Shown: piece by piece, positions 49,858-58,394 of the stretch
Numbering within the stretch: position 1 is the first letter of the stretch
How the letters are laid out: each line of letters begins with the position of its first letter
Source of the DNA: JAGOTP01 sp964567995
Lineage (GTDB): Bacteria; Patescibacteriota; Patescibacteriia; 2-12-FULL-60-25
NCBI GenBank assembly: GCA_964567995.1
Contig: CAZMOB010000001.1
Coordinates: 62,001-126,000 of the forward strand
Direction: 5' to 3'
Length of the DNA: 64,000 nucleotides
Position numbers and translations under genes: made by a program
The notes under the pieces: model-generated
The model's database searches: none
The model's input: only the letters and a program-made list of their open reading frames with translations
Told to the model about the DNA's origin: nothing

Positions 49858-50718
49858 TTAGCCCAGACAAGAGAGAAGGAGGCGAGCCTTTGTGAAGCCA
49901 GAGGTTTGTGCGCGTTTCGTGAAGACGTCGTAGTCGTTCCGTTCGATCTCGCGCAGGATCGCTTGGTAGAGTCGGCTGGCCGCGCGTACGGCAAACCGCC
50001 CGTCAGCTGATAGAAGTTCAATTCCTGGTTCTGCCTGTGCGTAAAGTGCATCTGCTCGCTTTATTTCAAATTGAAGGAAGGCTTTCACGCGATCTGTCAC
50101 CTTGCCTGCGATCAATTCTGCCTCAGTCACTTCAAATTGTGCCAAGTCTTCCAATGGAAGGTAGATGCGTTTCCGTTCGCGCCAATCTTCACCGACATCA
50201 CGCAAAAAGTTCGTGAGCTGCATAGCTTCACCTAACGCTTGCGCATGAATGAGCGCGCGTTTCTCGGAGAATCCAATCACGTGACTCATCATGAGACCGA
50301 CCACGACCGCTGAGCCGTACATGTAGCCTTCTAGATCAGCGTAGGTGCTATAGCGATCGACGATGGTATCTTGTTTCATCGCTTCTAAAAACGCCTCTCC
50401 ATACTCAATCGGAATCCCAAAATAACGAAACGTCCAGGCGGTACAGCGTAATACCGGATCTGGACTATCGCCCGAATCAATCGCCTGTTGCCAGGCTTTT
50501 TCAAATGCCTCTAGTTTTTGTTTCGCACCACTTGAGTCATGCGCATCGTTAACGTCGACAATATCATCTGGTACGCGAAAGAAGGCGTAGAGCGCTTCGG
50601 TCGCCAAACGCTTCTCTTTTGGAAAAAAGCGTGTGGCTAACGCGTAACTGGTGCCATGTTTACGTTGGAGGGCTCGACAGACGGCGAAATCGGCAGCGTT
50701 CGGAAGAGGAGAGTTCAT
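49858..50718 (-). CDS. crtB: Phytoene synthase
   Basis: The 286-aa protein has both squalene/phytoene synthase aspartate motifs: YAFFRVPDDIVDVND (D-x-x-x-D) and LGEAMQLTNFLRDVGEDW (the second D-x-x-x-D), plus GYMYGSAVVVGLMM. It condenses two geranylgeranyl diphosphates to phytoene. It overlaps crtE by 4 bp (ATGA). Confidence 0.94.
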   Translation of the reverse strand: MNSPLPNAADFAVCRALQRKHGTSYALATRFFPKEKRLATEALYAFFRVPDDIVDVNDAHDSSGAKQKLEAFEKAWQQAIDSGDSPDPVLRCTAWTFRYFGIPIEYGEAFLEAMKQDTIVDRYSTYADLEGYMYGSAVVVGLMMSHVIGFSEKRALIHAQALGEAMQLTNFLRDVGEDWRERKRIYLPLEDLAQFEVTEAELIAGKVTDRVKAFLQFEIKRADALYAQAEPGIELLSADGRFAVRAASRLYQAILREIERNDYDVFTKRAQTSGFTKARLLLSCLG

Positions 50719-51797
50719 GCGGAGCGCGTTTTCAGAGTGCTAACGAACGACTGAAAAGCGAGCCTGCTCGTTTCTGATAAAAAAGTCGCCTGTGTCAGGA
50801 TTCGCTCTGCCTCTTGGAAGTACTTCTCAATCAATCGCTCACCGTTTTTGATCGCCCCAACTTCGGTGAAGAGTGCGTAGGCCTCTTCTTGCTGGTCTTT
50901 GTTCAGTGGATAGCCCAAAAGGCGCGACAGGCGTTCTTGTTGAGGAAGTGTGCCTTCTTTGTATACAAAACAGGTGAAGAAGGTCTGTTGCGCTTCCTCC
51001 AGATCGCGACAGCCACTTTTCCCCGTTCGTTGTTCGGTTGCGATCAAGTCGAACCAGTCGTCTTGGAGCTGAAAGGCGAGACCGAGTTGGTCGCCGAAGT
51101 CTTGGCAGAATTGGAGGAAAGCCTCGGTTGCGGTTCCGCTCAACACCGCACCAAGTTGTAATGGGCGAGTAAAGGTATAGCGCGCCGTTTTTAAGAGCAT
51201 CTTTTGTTCGATGAGTGCATACGGCTCAGCTCTACGGGTTGTGAGGTCCACATCCAATGTTTGACCAGCGATTACTTCTTGCATCAATTCAAAGAGAATT
51301 TGCATTGCTTGGACGTGCTTTTTGTTTGTTTGAAGTGCTCCTATCAGGTGCTTGAGCGCCCAAGTATAGACCATGTCACCCGCCAGGAGCGCCTCCGAAT
51401 CGGCGATGCGGACGTGATTTCCACTACGCTCCTGTTCTTGCAATCGTCGCTGAACAAAGGTTTGAACGGTCTCGACGGTATGTCGCATCTTTCCTTGATC
51501 AATCACATCATCATGGATCAAGGCAAAAAGATGGATCAATTCAATGCCGACCCAGGCTTCCCAGGGCTGTGTCGTGAGTTCTCCGCCGGCTGCTTCAAAC
51601 GCGAGAGCTGCGACATATGGGCGGACGCGCTTACCGTGTTCCGCTAAGTTTTTAAGATGATTGAAGACGGCGGCTAACGAGGCGTCTTGTGAGAGGGGAA
51701 GGCTGGCGATATCGCGGGCGAGCGTTTCGGAAAGATGTTGGTTGAATGTCTCACGAAAGGATTGCCAAGTTGAGGCAGAAGTTGGGTGAACGACCAT
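50715..51797 (-). CDS. crtE: Polyprenyl (geranylgeranyl) diphosphate synthase
   Basis: The 360-aa protein has the two aspartate-rich motifs of chain-elongating prenyl synthases: FALIHDDVIDQGKMRH (D-D-x-x-D) and FQLQDDWFDLIA, plus AGDMVYTWAL and GGELTTQPWEAW. The product should be GGPP, which crtB uses. It is the first gene of the four-gene run. No IPP or DMAPP pathway genes are seen in the window, so precursors must come from elsewhere in the genome or from outside. Confidence 0.9.
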   Translation of the reverse strand: MVVHPTSASTWQSFRETFNQHLSETLARDIASLPLSQDASLAAVFNHLKNLAEHGKRVRPYVAALAFEAAGGELTTQPWEAWVGIELIHLFALIHDDVIDQGKMRHTVETVQTFVQRRLQEQERSGNHVRIADSEALLAGDMVYTWALKHLIGALQTNKKHVQAMQILFELMQEVIAGQTLDVDLTTRRAEPYALIEQKMLLKTARYTFTRPLQLGAVLSGTATEAFLQFCQDFGDQLGLAFQLQDDWFDLIATEQRTGKSGCRDLEEAQQTFFTCFVYKEGTLPQQERLSRLLGYPLNKDQQEEAYALFTEVGAIKNGERLIEKYFQEAERILTQATFLSETSRLAFQSFVSTLKTRSA

Positions 51798-51891
51798 ATA
51801 AGGAAGAGTCTACCAGTTCAGCTAACGGAAATGAAGGGAAATTTGTGTATATTTTTGGCTAAAAATCAGCGGTTTTAAGAAAGGGTGCCGA

Positions 51892-51920
51892 TTGACAATT
51901 TTAATAAATTATGCTATCGT
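51892..51920 (+). promoter_or_regulatory. Consensus promoter of the 51973 gene
   Basis: TTGACA (51892-51897), 17 bp, TATCGT (51915-51920), in an AT-rich stretch. Confidence 0.75.
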
Positions 51921-51972
51921 TATAGCACGTTCAGTCGCAACTTCAAACCGTCCATGCTAAGGAGCACTCACC

Positions 51973-52512
51973 ATGAAGCTCTCGTACGGTCTCCTCCGTC
52001 TCGTGATTTCTACCCTGATCCTGTACACCGTTTCGCTGTTCGTGATGGGGTGCACGATTAATCTGGGGCCGAGGCTCCCGTTCGCATACCAGACTGGAGT
52101 TGGATCCGCTGGTGGAGGAGTCATCCTCGCACGCCAGGGCATCCCGATCGGCGTTCAGCAGCCGTTCGTCGTCGGTCAGCCGTTCGTCCAGCCCCAGTTC
52201 GCCGCGCCGGTCTTCGACCAGCGCGGGGTCACCGACGGGACCCAGCAGGGCCCCGTCATGATCCAGCGGGCCACGGGCCAGCGAGTCTACAGCCGCACCA
52301 CGGGCTGTGACTACGCACCGGGCGGCTGCGATCTGGTCTTCACGGGCTCGGAGGGTCCGGTCGACACGTACACGGGCTTCCGCACGACCGTGGGTGTGAC
52401 CACCGCCCCCAACGGGCAAACGGTACCGGTCCTGGTCCCTCAGTTCTACCAGAAGACCGGCCCCGCCCCGCTCCGGCCGCTCCTGCGGGACAACTGCGGA
52501 GGAGACTGCTGA
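51973..52512 (+). CDS. Orphan lipoprotein, Gly/Gln/Pro-rich, 179 aa
   Basis: AAGGAG precedes the ATG. The product has a lipoprotein signal ending LFVMGC (Cys27) and then a low-complexity Gly/Gln/Pro/Val domain (RQGIPIGVQQPFVVGQPFVQ), a Cys pair (CDYAPGGCD), Thr-rich strands and a C-terminal CGGDC. No domain is recognised. It belongs to the GC-rich cassette class and diverges from crtE. Confidence 0.65.
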   Translation: MKLSYGLLRLVISTLILYTVSLFVMGCTINLGPRLPFAYQTGVGSAGGGVILARQGIPIGVQQPFVVGQPFVQPQFAAPVFDQRGVTDGTQQGPVMIQRATGQRVYSRTTGCDYAPGGCDLVFTGSEGPVDTYTGFRTTVGVTTAPNGQTVPVLVPQFYQKTGPAPLRPLLRDNCGGDC

Positions 52513-52551
52513 TCCGTTCCTTCCTTCACGTCTCAACGTCTCGAGACGGCG

Positions 52552-52621
52552 CGCCTGCGTTCGCCGATACCAGATCCCTCCCCGGGACCCTGGATCGCGA
52601 CCGCAGGCGTTCGTCGTTTTA
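52552..52621 (+). terminator. Layered terminator of the 51973 gene
   Basis: CGCCTGCG (52552-52559) pairs with CGCAGGCG (52602-52609); CCAG/CTGG nests inside and TCGTCGTTTT follows. Confidence 0.75.
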
Positions 52622-52680
52622 AACGATTCGCTCTCTTCTCTTTTCCCTGAAAATAGCGTTAAATAAGTTCCAAAACGTAT

Positions 52681-53949
52681 ATGCGCTATTCCCACCTTTT
52701 TTCGAAGACGCAAAAGAACGTCTCGCAGGACAGTGAATCCGTGAACGCTCGATTGCTCATTCAGGCTGGTTTTGTCGATCAAGAAATGGCTGGTGTCTAT
52801 ACATGGTTACCGCTTGGTTTCCGGACTCTTCGCAAGGTCGAACAAATTGTTCGAGAAGAAATGGATGCTCTGGGAGCACAAGAAATTTTCATGCCGTCCT
52901 TGCAGCCTAAAGAATATTGGGAAACGACCAATCGTTGGGAGGGGGTCGACATTCTGTTTAAGCTCAAGTCGCAGACGGAAAAGGATTACGCGCTTGGTTG
53001 TTCCCATGAGGAGGTTGTGACGCCACTTGCTCAGAAGTTCGTGCATTCTTACAAAGAGCTGCCGTTTGCGACCTACCAGATCAATACCAAATTCCGCGAT
53101 GAGCTCCGTGCTAAGTCCGGCGTGTTGCGCGGTCGTGAATTCCGGATGAAGGACATGTACAGTTTCCACACGACGCAAGAGAGTCTGAATGAATTCTACA
53201 ACCGTACGTTGCAAGCCTACGTGAAAGCCTATGCTCGCTGTGGGTTGAGTGTGAAGGTTGTTCAGGCAAGCGGCGGTATTTTTACGGACAACATGTCGCA
53301 TGAATTTCAGGCTCTGACGAATGCTGGTGAGGATGTTCTCATTGCTTGTGAAGCGTGTGACTTTGGTCAAAACAGTGAGATTGCTACGTATAAAGTAGGG
53401 GATACGTGCCCTAAGTGTGGCGGCTCATTGGCTCAAATGAAGGGAGTTGAGGTAGGAAACATTTTCGATTTGGGTACCAAATACACAGATGCCTTCGGCT
53501 TCCGCTTCATGAATGAAAAAGGCGAACAACAACCCGTTATTATGGGGTGTTATGGAATCGGTACAAGTCGTCTTGTAGGAGCGATTGTCGAGGCGCATCA
53601 TGATGACAAGGGAATTGTCTGGCCGAAGTCGGTGGCGCCGTTCCATGTGTCGCTGGTTTCTCTTCGCTCTAAGGATGAAGCTGTTCAAGCGCAAATCGAT
53701 GTGACAGCTCAGGAGCTTTATCAAAATCTCATGGCGGCGAAAATTGATGTGCTGTGGGATGACCGCGCCGATGTCTCGCCTGGAGAGAAGTTTGCGAATT
53801 CGGATTTGATTGGTTTGCCGCTCCGCCTCGTCGTCTCCGAACGTATGCTGAAGGAGGGAATGGTCGAATGGAAAGAACGTTCGCTCGCGGAACCTCGGAC
53901 CGTGTCATTGGCCGAAGTTGCTATCCAGGTCAAAAATCACCTTATCTAG
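52681..53949 (+). CDS. proS: Proline-tRNA ligase, short type without editing insertion
   Basis: The 422-aa class-II synthetase has motif 1 (AGVYTWLPLGFRTLRKVEQI), motif 2 (TKFRDELRAKSGVLRGREF) and motif 3 (GCYGIGTSRLVGAI). The usual bacterial editing (INS) domain is absent; instead a small zinc-ribbon insertion (CEACDFGQ and CPKCGG) lies about residues 224-250. This compact form is frequent in CPR bacteria. The anticodon-binding domain is at the C-terminus. Confidence 0.95.
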   Translation: MRYSHLFSKTQKNVSQDSESVNARLLIQAGFVDQEMAGVYTWLPLGFRTLRKVEQIVREEMDALGAQEIFMPSLQPKEYWETTNRWEGVDILFKLKSQTEKDYALGCSHEEVVTPLAQKFVHSYKELPFATYQINTKFRDELRAKSGVLRGREFRMKDMYSFHTTQESLNEFYNRTLQAYVKAYARCGLSVKVVQASGGIFTDNMSHEFQALTNAGEDVLIACEACDFGQNSEIATYKVGDTCPKCGGSLAQMKGVEVGNIFDLGTKYTDAFGFRFMNEKGEQQPVIMGCYGIGTSRLVGAIVEAHHDDKGIVWPKSVAPFHVSLVSLRSKDEAVQAQIDVTAQELYQNLMAAKIDVLWDDRADVSPGEKFANSDLIGLPLRLVVSERMLKEGMVEWKERSLAEPRTVSLAEVAIQVKNHLI

Positions 53950-53958
53950 AAAAAAAGT

Positions 53959-54756
53959 ATGCCATCTCAAGAGAAGGGAGGGTCTCCGGAGATCATACGT
54001 GTGCCTTGGTGGGAGAGCTTCCACCAACCGTTTGCCGTTCGTGAACATGAGCGTTTAAGCGAAGTGGAAAAAGCCTTTATTGAAGAGCAATCAACCCATC
54101 TGGCGGAGGCGACTCTAGGTTGGGCGGTTTCAGCCGCAAAAACGTTAGCGCCAGGCAAATCAGGCGGGTATGAGTCTTGTGTGCTCGCCGGAGAATCGCC
54201 CATTTGGAGTGATGTACTCACGGCTCTGAATGAGGATCTTCCGCCAGTTCTTCGCCGTTGTTTGGATCCGGATCAAGTATCCCTTGGCTTCAACTCAGTT
54301 GTCATGCTGAAGAATCCTCGCAATCCGCAGGAGGTCTTGATTCGTGCTCAGCTCAAGAATCCGATCGGTTCCGTTCCCTCGGATCTGAATCGAGTGACGC
54401 GTAGCGATCACACGTTATTGCTGAGAGATGGTGCATTTACCGGCAAAGAGAGGATGGCTAATACCTTACGGGTTTTCCCTTTCATCTTGAAAGCGGCCGC
54501 CCTAAAAGTCGATCCAACCAAGGCGCGCTATTTCGATGGTTCTCTAGCTGGAGTACGTGAGCATCAACTAGGAAATGAAAATCGAATTGTCGGTCTATTC
54601 CCTGACTTCGGCGCTTGTCTTACCTTTTCAGACTCAGCCAACCGCAGTGTCCCGCCTGAGGTGATCAAAGGGGATGCCACCGCTCTCGCAAGGTATTTCT
54701 CAGGCTCTTCATCCGAAGCGGGAGGAAAGATTCTTTCTTCCGTTCTGTTGGGTTGA
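53959..54756 (+). CDS. Hypothetical protein, 265 aa
   Basis: The product has no signal peptide or membrane segment. Distinct pieces are the Trp-rich start (VPWWESFHQPFAVREHERL), LGFNSVVMLKNPRNPQEVLI and PDFGACLTFSDSANRSVP. It starts 10 bp after proS and ends before a strong terminator, so it is probably in the proS mRNA. No family is recognised. Confidence 0.65.
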   Translation: MPSQEKGGSPEIIRVPWWESFHQPFAVREHERLSEVEKAFIEEQSTHLAEATLGWAVSAAKTLAPGKSGGYESCVLAGESPIWSDVLTALNEDLPPVLRRCLDPDQVSLGFNSVVMLKNPRNPQEVLIRAQLKNPIGSVPSDLNRVTRSDHTLLLRDGAFTGKERMANTLRVFPFILKAAALKVDPTKARYFDGSLAGVREHQLGNENRIVGLFPDFGACLTFSDSANRSVPPEVIKGDATALARYFSGSSSEAGGKILSSVLLG

Positions 54757-54784
54757 TAGCCAGCTCTCTCCTCGACTTTATTAA

Positions 54785-54823
54785 AGATACAAAAAGAGAG
54801 CCTTGTGCTCTCTTTTTGTATCT
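54785..54823. terminator. Strong bidirectional terminator
   Basis: AGATACAAAAAGAGAGC and its exact reverse complement with a short loop, between the 53959+ and HU genes. Confidence 0.92.
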
Positions 54824-54836
54824 ACTACCGGTACAG

Positions 54837-55151
54837 TTAGGCGACGTCTGCGTGGATGACTCCCTTCAAAGCATCTTTCAATCCCTTGCCCGCTTTGAAC
54901 TTTGGAACAGTGACCGCTGGGATTTGAATCTTCTCTTGAGGTGACTGTGGGTTCACACCTGTGCGTGGCTTGCGGGTCTTCGAGAGGAAGGCACCGAACC
55001 CAGCGATCGTGACTTCGCCACCAGACTTCAAGGTCATCGTGACAATGTCGACAAAGGCTTCGAGCATGTCTTCTGCTTGTTTCTTGGTGACACCAACTTT
55101 CTCGGAGATACGATGAGCAAGCTCGTTCTTATTAACCTTTGTGACGTCCAT
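54837..55151 (-). CDS. HU-family DNA-binding protein
   Basis: The 104-aa protein matches HU: NKNELAHRISEKVGVTKKQA, the GEVTIAGFGAF turn and the arm/end RTGVNPQSPQEKIQIPAV with FKAGKGLKDAL. It bends and compacts DNA as a dimer. The promoter is TTGCCT-17-TATCCT at 55191-55219. The leader sits next to a long inverted repeat. Confidence 0.95.
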   Translation of the reverse strand: MDVTKVNKNELAHRISEKVGVTKKQAEDMLEAFVDIVTMTLKSGGEVTIAGFGAFLSKTRKPRTGVNPQSPQEKIQIPAVTVPKFKAGKGLKDALKGVIHADVA

Positions 55152-55190
55152 AGATAGGTATGGGCAAGTGTGAAAGAATTAGTTGCTAGT

Positions 55191-55219
55191 AGGATACATT
55201 TTCCGCTGAAACTAGGCAA
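55191..55219 (-). promoter_or_regulatory. Promoter of the HU gene
   Basis: On the minus strand TTGCCT (55214-55219), 17 bp, TATCCT (55191-55196). Confidence 0.65.
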
Positions 55220-55225
55220 TATCGT

Positions 55226-55339
55226 GTTGGGGTAAGGGATATTCCCTCACGCCCTGCGCAACTCGCAAGCATATTCCTTTGATTTTATTGATTCGCTCAG
55301 ACAGGTGCTCGGTCGTTCGGAAACATCCCTTACCCCAAC
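55226..55339. repeat. 15-bp inverted repeat enclosing 84 nt between rny and HU genes
   Basis: GTTGGGGTAAGGGAT (55226-55240) is the exact reverse complement of 55325-55339; four more pairs (TTCC/GGAA) can extend it inward after a small bulge. No T-run follows. It may mark a small RNA or an RNA-processing site in the rny-HU region. Confidence 0.65.
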
Positions 55340-55350
55340 CTTTCCTAGAT

Positions 55351-56889
55351 TTAACGAGCGTACTCAATGATACGGGTTTCGCGGATGAGGGTGACGCGGA
55401 CTTCGCCTGGATGTTTGAGCTCGGCTTCGATGGTTGTAGCTATCTTCTTAGCGAGGTCGTAGGCTTCGAGATCACTGATGGTTTGTGGGTTCACGAAGAC
55501 GCGGATTTCGCGGCCAGCTTGGATGGCGTAGGCTTTCTCGACGCCGGGGAAGCGAGTAGCCGTATTTTCTAGGTCTTCGAGGCGTTTCACGTAGAGCTCG
55601 AGGTTGTCCTTGCGAGCGCCTGGACGGGCGCCAGAGATCGCGTCGGCAGCTTTGACGATGATGGCTTCAAGTGTCTTCGGTTTGTCTTCGTGGTGACCAA
55701 TCGACTGGTAACAGATCTCTTCTGGAAAACCGAACTTTTTCAAAATGCGGTAGCCCAGTTCTGGATGGCTCCCTTGCATGTCGTGGTCGACGGCTTTTCC
55801 AACATCGTGAAGAAGACCACCTTTTTTACAAACCATCACATCTGCGCCCAGTTCCTCGGCGAGGACAGCAGATAAGTTTGCTACTTCCATCGAGTGCATC
55901 AGGGCATTTTGGCCGTAACTCGTGCGATAACGTAAGCGTCCCAAAATCTGAATGAGTTTAGCGTCGATGCCGGCCATCGGGATGCCAAGCTCAAACAACG
56001 CGTTTTCACCAGACTTGCGGATATCCACGGCTAAATCTCGCTTGGCTTCTTCGATTGTTTCTTCAATACGACTTGGTTGAATGCGACCGTCAATCACAAG
56101 TTTCTCAAGTGCTCGTTTGGCAATCTGGCGACGAATGGGGGAGAAGCCGGAAATCGTAACCATGCCTGGCGTATCATCAACGATGAATTCACAGCCGGTC
56201 AAAAGTTCCAGGGCTTTGATATTGCGTCCTTCGCGACCGATAATACGGCCTTTCATTTCATCATTTGGGAGCTCGACGTAGCTCGTCGTGGTTTCGGCAA
56301 CGTGCGAAGAGGCCTGGCGCTGAATTGAGAGAGCGAGCAGATTCTTGGCTTTTTTGTCGACCTCATCAGCCGTTGTCTCTTCGACCTTGCGCAAACGACT
56401 GAGCAAGATTTCTGCTTGTTCTTCCTCAATCTTTTTTAAAAGATGTTCGAGCGCTTGCTCGCGGCTCATGCCAGCAGTCTTCTCAAGAACTTCGGCCGCT
56501 TTTCCGCGTTGAATTTCGGCTTCTTTGCGAACTTCTTCCGTTTGCAACTTCAATTTTTCGACTTCTTGTTTGGAAGAGTCGATTTCGAGGAGTTTTTTGC
56601 TGAAGGCCTCTTCACGCTCGATCAAGCCGGTCTGCTCTTTTTTCATCTGTTCGAGCCCCCGCTTTTCTTCGAGACGAGCGTCTTCCAAGATCTTAATGGC
56701 TTTTTCTTTGGCACGTTGCAAGACTTCTTGTTCTTTGGCTTCGACTTGTTTGATGCGAATATCTGTTTCCTTCTGTTCTTTTTCACGCTGGCGTTTGGCC
56801 CATTCACGAGCCAACAGCACTCCAACGGTGATACCGATCCCGACACCGATAATGATACTTAAAAAGGGATAAAGAAGCTTCCATGGCAT
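55351..56889 (-). CDS. rny: Ribonuclease Y
   Basis: The 512-aa protein has an N-terminal membrane anchor (residues 5-28), a long coiled coil (about 30-200, with REWAKRQREKEQKETDIRI), a KH domain (about 210-270; GRIIGREGRNIKALELLTG) and an HD domain (about 330-430; LLHDVGKAVDH) with catalytic His-Asp. It starts mRNA decay in many bacteria without RNase E. Length equals the family norm. Confidence 0.95.
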   Translation of the reverse strand: MPWKLLYPFLSIIIGVGIGITVGVLLAREWAKRQREKEQKETDIRIKQVEAKEQEVLQRAKEKAIKILEDARLEEKRGLEQMKKEQTGLIEREEAFSKKLLEIDSSKQEVEKLKLQTEEVRKEAEIQRGKAAEVLEKTAGMSREQALEHLLKKIEEEQAEILLSRLRKVEETTADEVDKKAKNLLALSIQRQASSHVAETTTSYVELPNDEMKGRIIGREGRNIKALELLTGCEFIVDDTPGMVTISGFSPIRRQIAKRALEKLVIDGRIQPSRIEETIEEAKRDLAVDIRKSGENALFELGIPMAGIDAKLIQILGRLRYRTSYGQNALMHSMEVANLSAVLAEELGADVMVCKKGGLLHDVGKAVDHDMQGSHPELGYRILKKFGFPEEICYQSIGHHEDKPKTLEAIIVKAADAISGARPGARKDNLELYVKRLEDLENTATRFPGVEKAYAIQAGREIRVFVNPQTISDLEAYDLAKKIATTIEAELKHPGEVRVTLIRETRIIEYAR

Positions 56890-57011
56890 ATACCAACCCT
56901 CTAAAATGAGGGATCTAAACGTGTTGTAATAAGTCGTTCATCACTTCCGGGCGCCTGGAAGGTAGCACGAGAGCTGGATTTTGTGAAGAATTAGAGGTTT
57001 TTTGATTCGTT

Positions 57012-58376
57012 TTAACGAATCCAGATCGTTTTTACATTCATAAACTCATATAGTCCCCAAGAAGACAGCTCGCGGCCATAGCCAGAGACGCCTGTGCCGC
57101 CGAAGGGGAGGCGAGGATCGGATTTGACCATGCCATTCACGAAGACGCTGCCAGCGCGGATACGCGGGGCAAGTTGTTTGGCGAGTTCGATATTCTGCGT
57201 CCAGAGGGAAGAGCCAAGACCGAAACGATTATCATTCGCGAGGCGAATGGCATGTTCTGTATCTTTGGCGCGAATGACGATGGCGACGGGTCCAAAAAGC
57301 TCTTCTTCATAAGCGGGCATTCCCGGTTGTACGTCGGCGATGATAGTTGGGGCGTAGAAAAAACCCTTCGTACCTATACGCGACCCTCCCGTCACAAGAC
57401 GCGCGCCTTTCCCAACAGAATCCGCGACTTGTTTGTCGATTTCTTGAAGTCCGTCTTCGCTCGCAAGGGGGCCGATGGTCGTTTTGGGATCAACCGGATC
57501 ACCGATGACTGAAGCTTCAACATTTTGCTTGAAACGTTCAAGAAATTGATCATACACGGCGTCAACCACGATAAACCGTTTGGCGGCGATACAGCTCTGA
57601 CCATTATTTTGGAGACGGGCTTTTACGGCGACTTCGGCGGCATAGGGAATGTCTGCATCGTCGAGGACGATAAACGCGTCGCTGCCACCCAGTTCAAGCA
57701 CCGTCTTTTTAATGAGTGAGCCAGCGAGTGCGGCGACTTTGCTGCCGGCCGCCTCGCTGCCTGTGAGGGCGATACCTTGCACCGCTGGATGACGAATGAC
57801 CTGTTCGACCTTTCCTGAACCGATGGCTAAGTTTTGAAATGCACCTTCCGGGAAACCGGCTTCGAGGAAGAGTTTTTCGAAAGCTGCAGCACATTGCGGG
57901 ACGTTCGAGGCATGTTTCAGCACACCGACGTTTCCTGCCGCGAGGGCTGGTCCTGCGAACCGCATGACTTGCCAGTACGGAAAGTTCCACGGCATGACCG
58001 CGAGGAGGACGCCGATCGGATCGAAACGGACGAAGCTTTCGGAGGCATCACTTTTGATCGACTGTGGAGCCAGAATCCGCTCCGCTTGTTCGACGTAGTA
58101 ATCGCAAGCGAAACTACATTTTTCGACTTCAGCAATCGCTTGGCTGATCGGTTTTCCCATTTCGAGCGTAGCAATCTTTCCAAGTTCTGGTGCGCGTTCG
58201 CGAAACAAGACGCTCAACCGTTTCATGGGCACCAGTCGTTCTTCAAGCGGAGTCTGGCTCCAAACTTTGAAGGTCGCTTCGGCTAACGCAAGTTTTGTGG
58301 CCAGTTGCCCATCCGTCAGTTCTGGAAAGGTCCCGAAGACTTCTTCCGTCGTTGGATTTTTTGAGACGAGTGCCAT
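57012..58376 (-). CDS. NAD(P)-dependent aldehyde dehydrogenase, succinate-semialdehyde type
   Basis: The 454-aa enzyme has the ALDH active site: ELGGSDAFIVLDDAD and the nucleophile NNGQSCIAAKRFIV, plus the Glu in TVLELGGS. The Asn of PWNFPYW and the short N-terminus (no mitochondrial-like leader) resemble the YneI/succinate-semialdehyde dehydrogenase group, which is shorter (about 455 aa). It is co-oriented with the TPP enzyme 19 bp upstream, so the two may form a small catabolic unit. Confidence 0.9.
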   Translation of the reverse strand: MALVSKNPTTEEVFGTFPELTDGQLATKLALAEATFKVWSQTPLEERLVPMKRLSVLFRERAPELGKIATLEMGKPISQAIAEVEKCSFACDYYVEQAERILAPQSIKSDASESFVRFDPIGVLLAVMPWNFPYWQVMRFAGPALAAGNVGVLKHASNVPQCAAAFEKLFLEAGFPEGAFQNLAIGSGKVEQVIRHPAVQGIALTGSEAAGSKVAALAGSLIKKTVLELGGSDAFIVLDDADIPYAAEVAVKARLQNNGQSCIAAKRFIVVDAVYDQFLERFKQNVEASVIGDPVDPKTTIGPLASEDGLQEIDKQVADSVGKGARLVTGGSRIGTKGFFYAPTIIADVQPGMPAYEEELFGPVAIVIRAKDTEHAIRLANDNRFGLGSSLWTQNIELAKQLAPRIRAGSVFVNGMVKSDPRLPFGGTGVSGYGRELSSWGLYEFMNVKTIWIR

Positions 58377-58394
58377 AGGAAATGGAAAAAAGAG

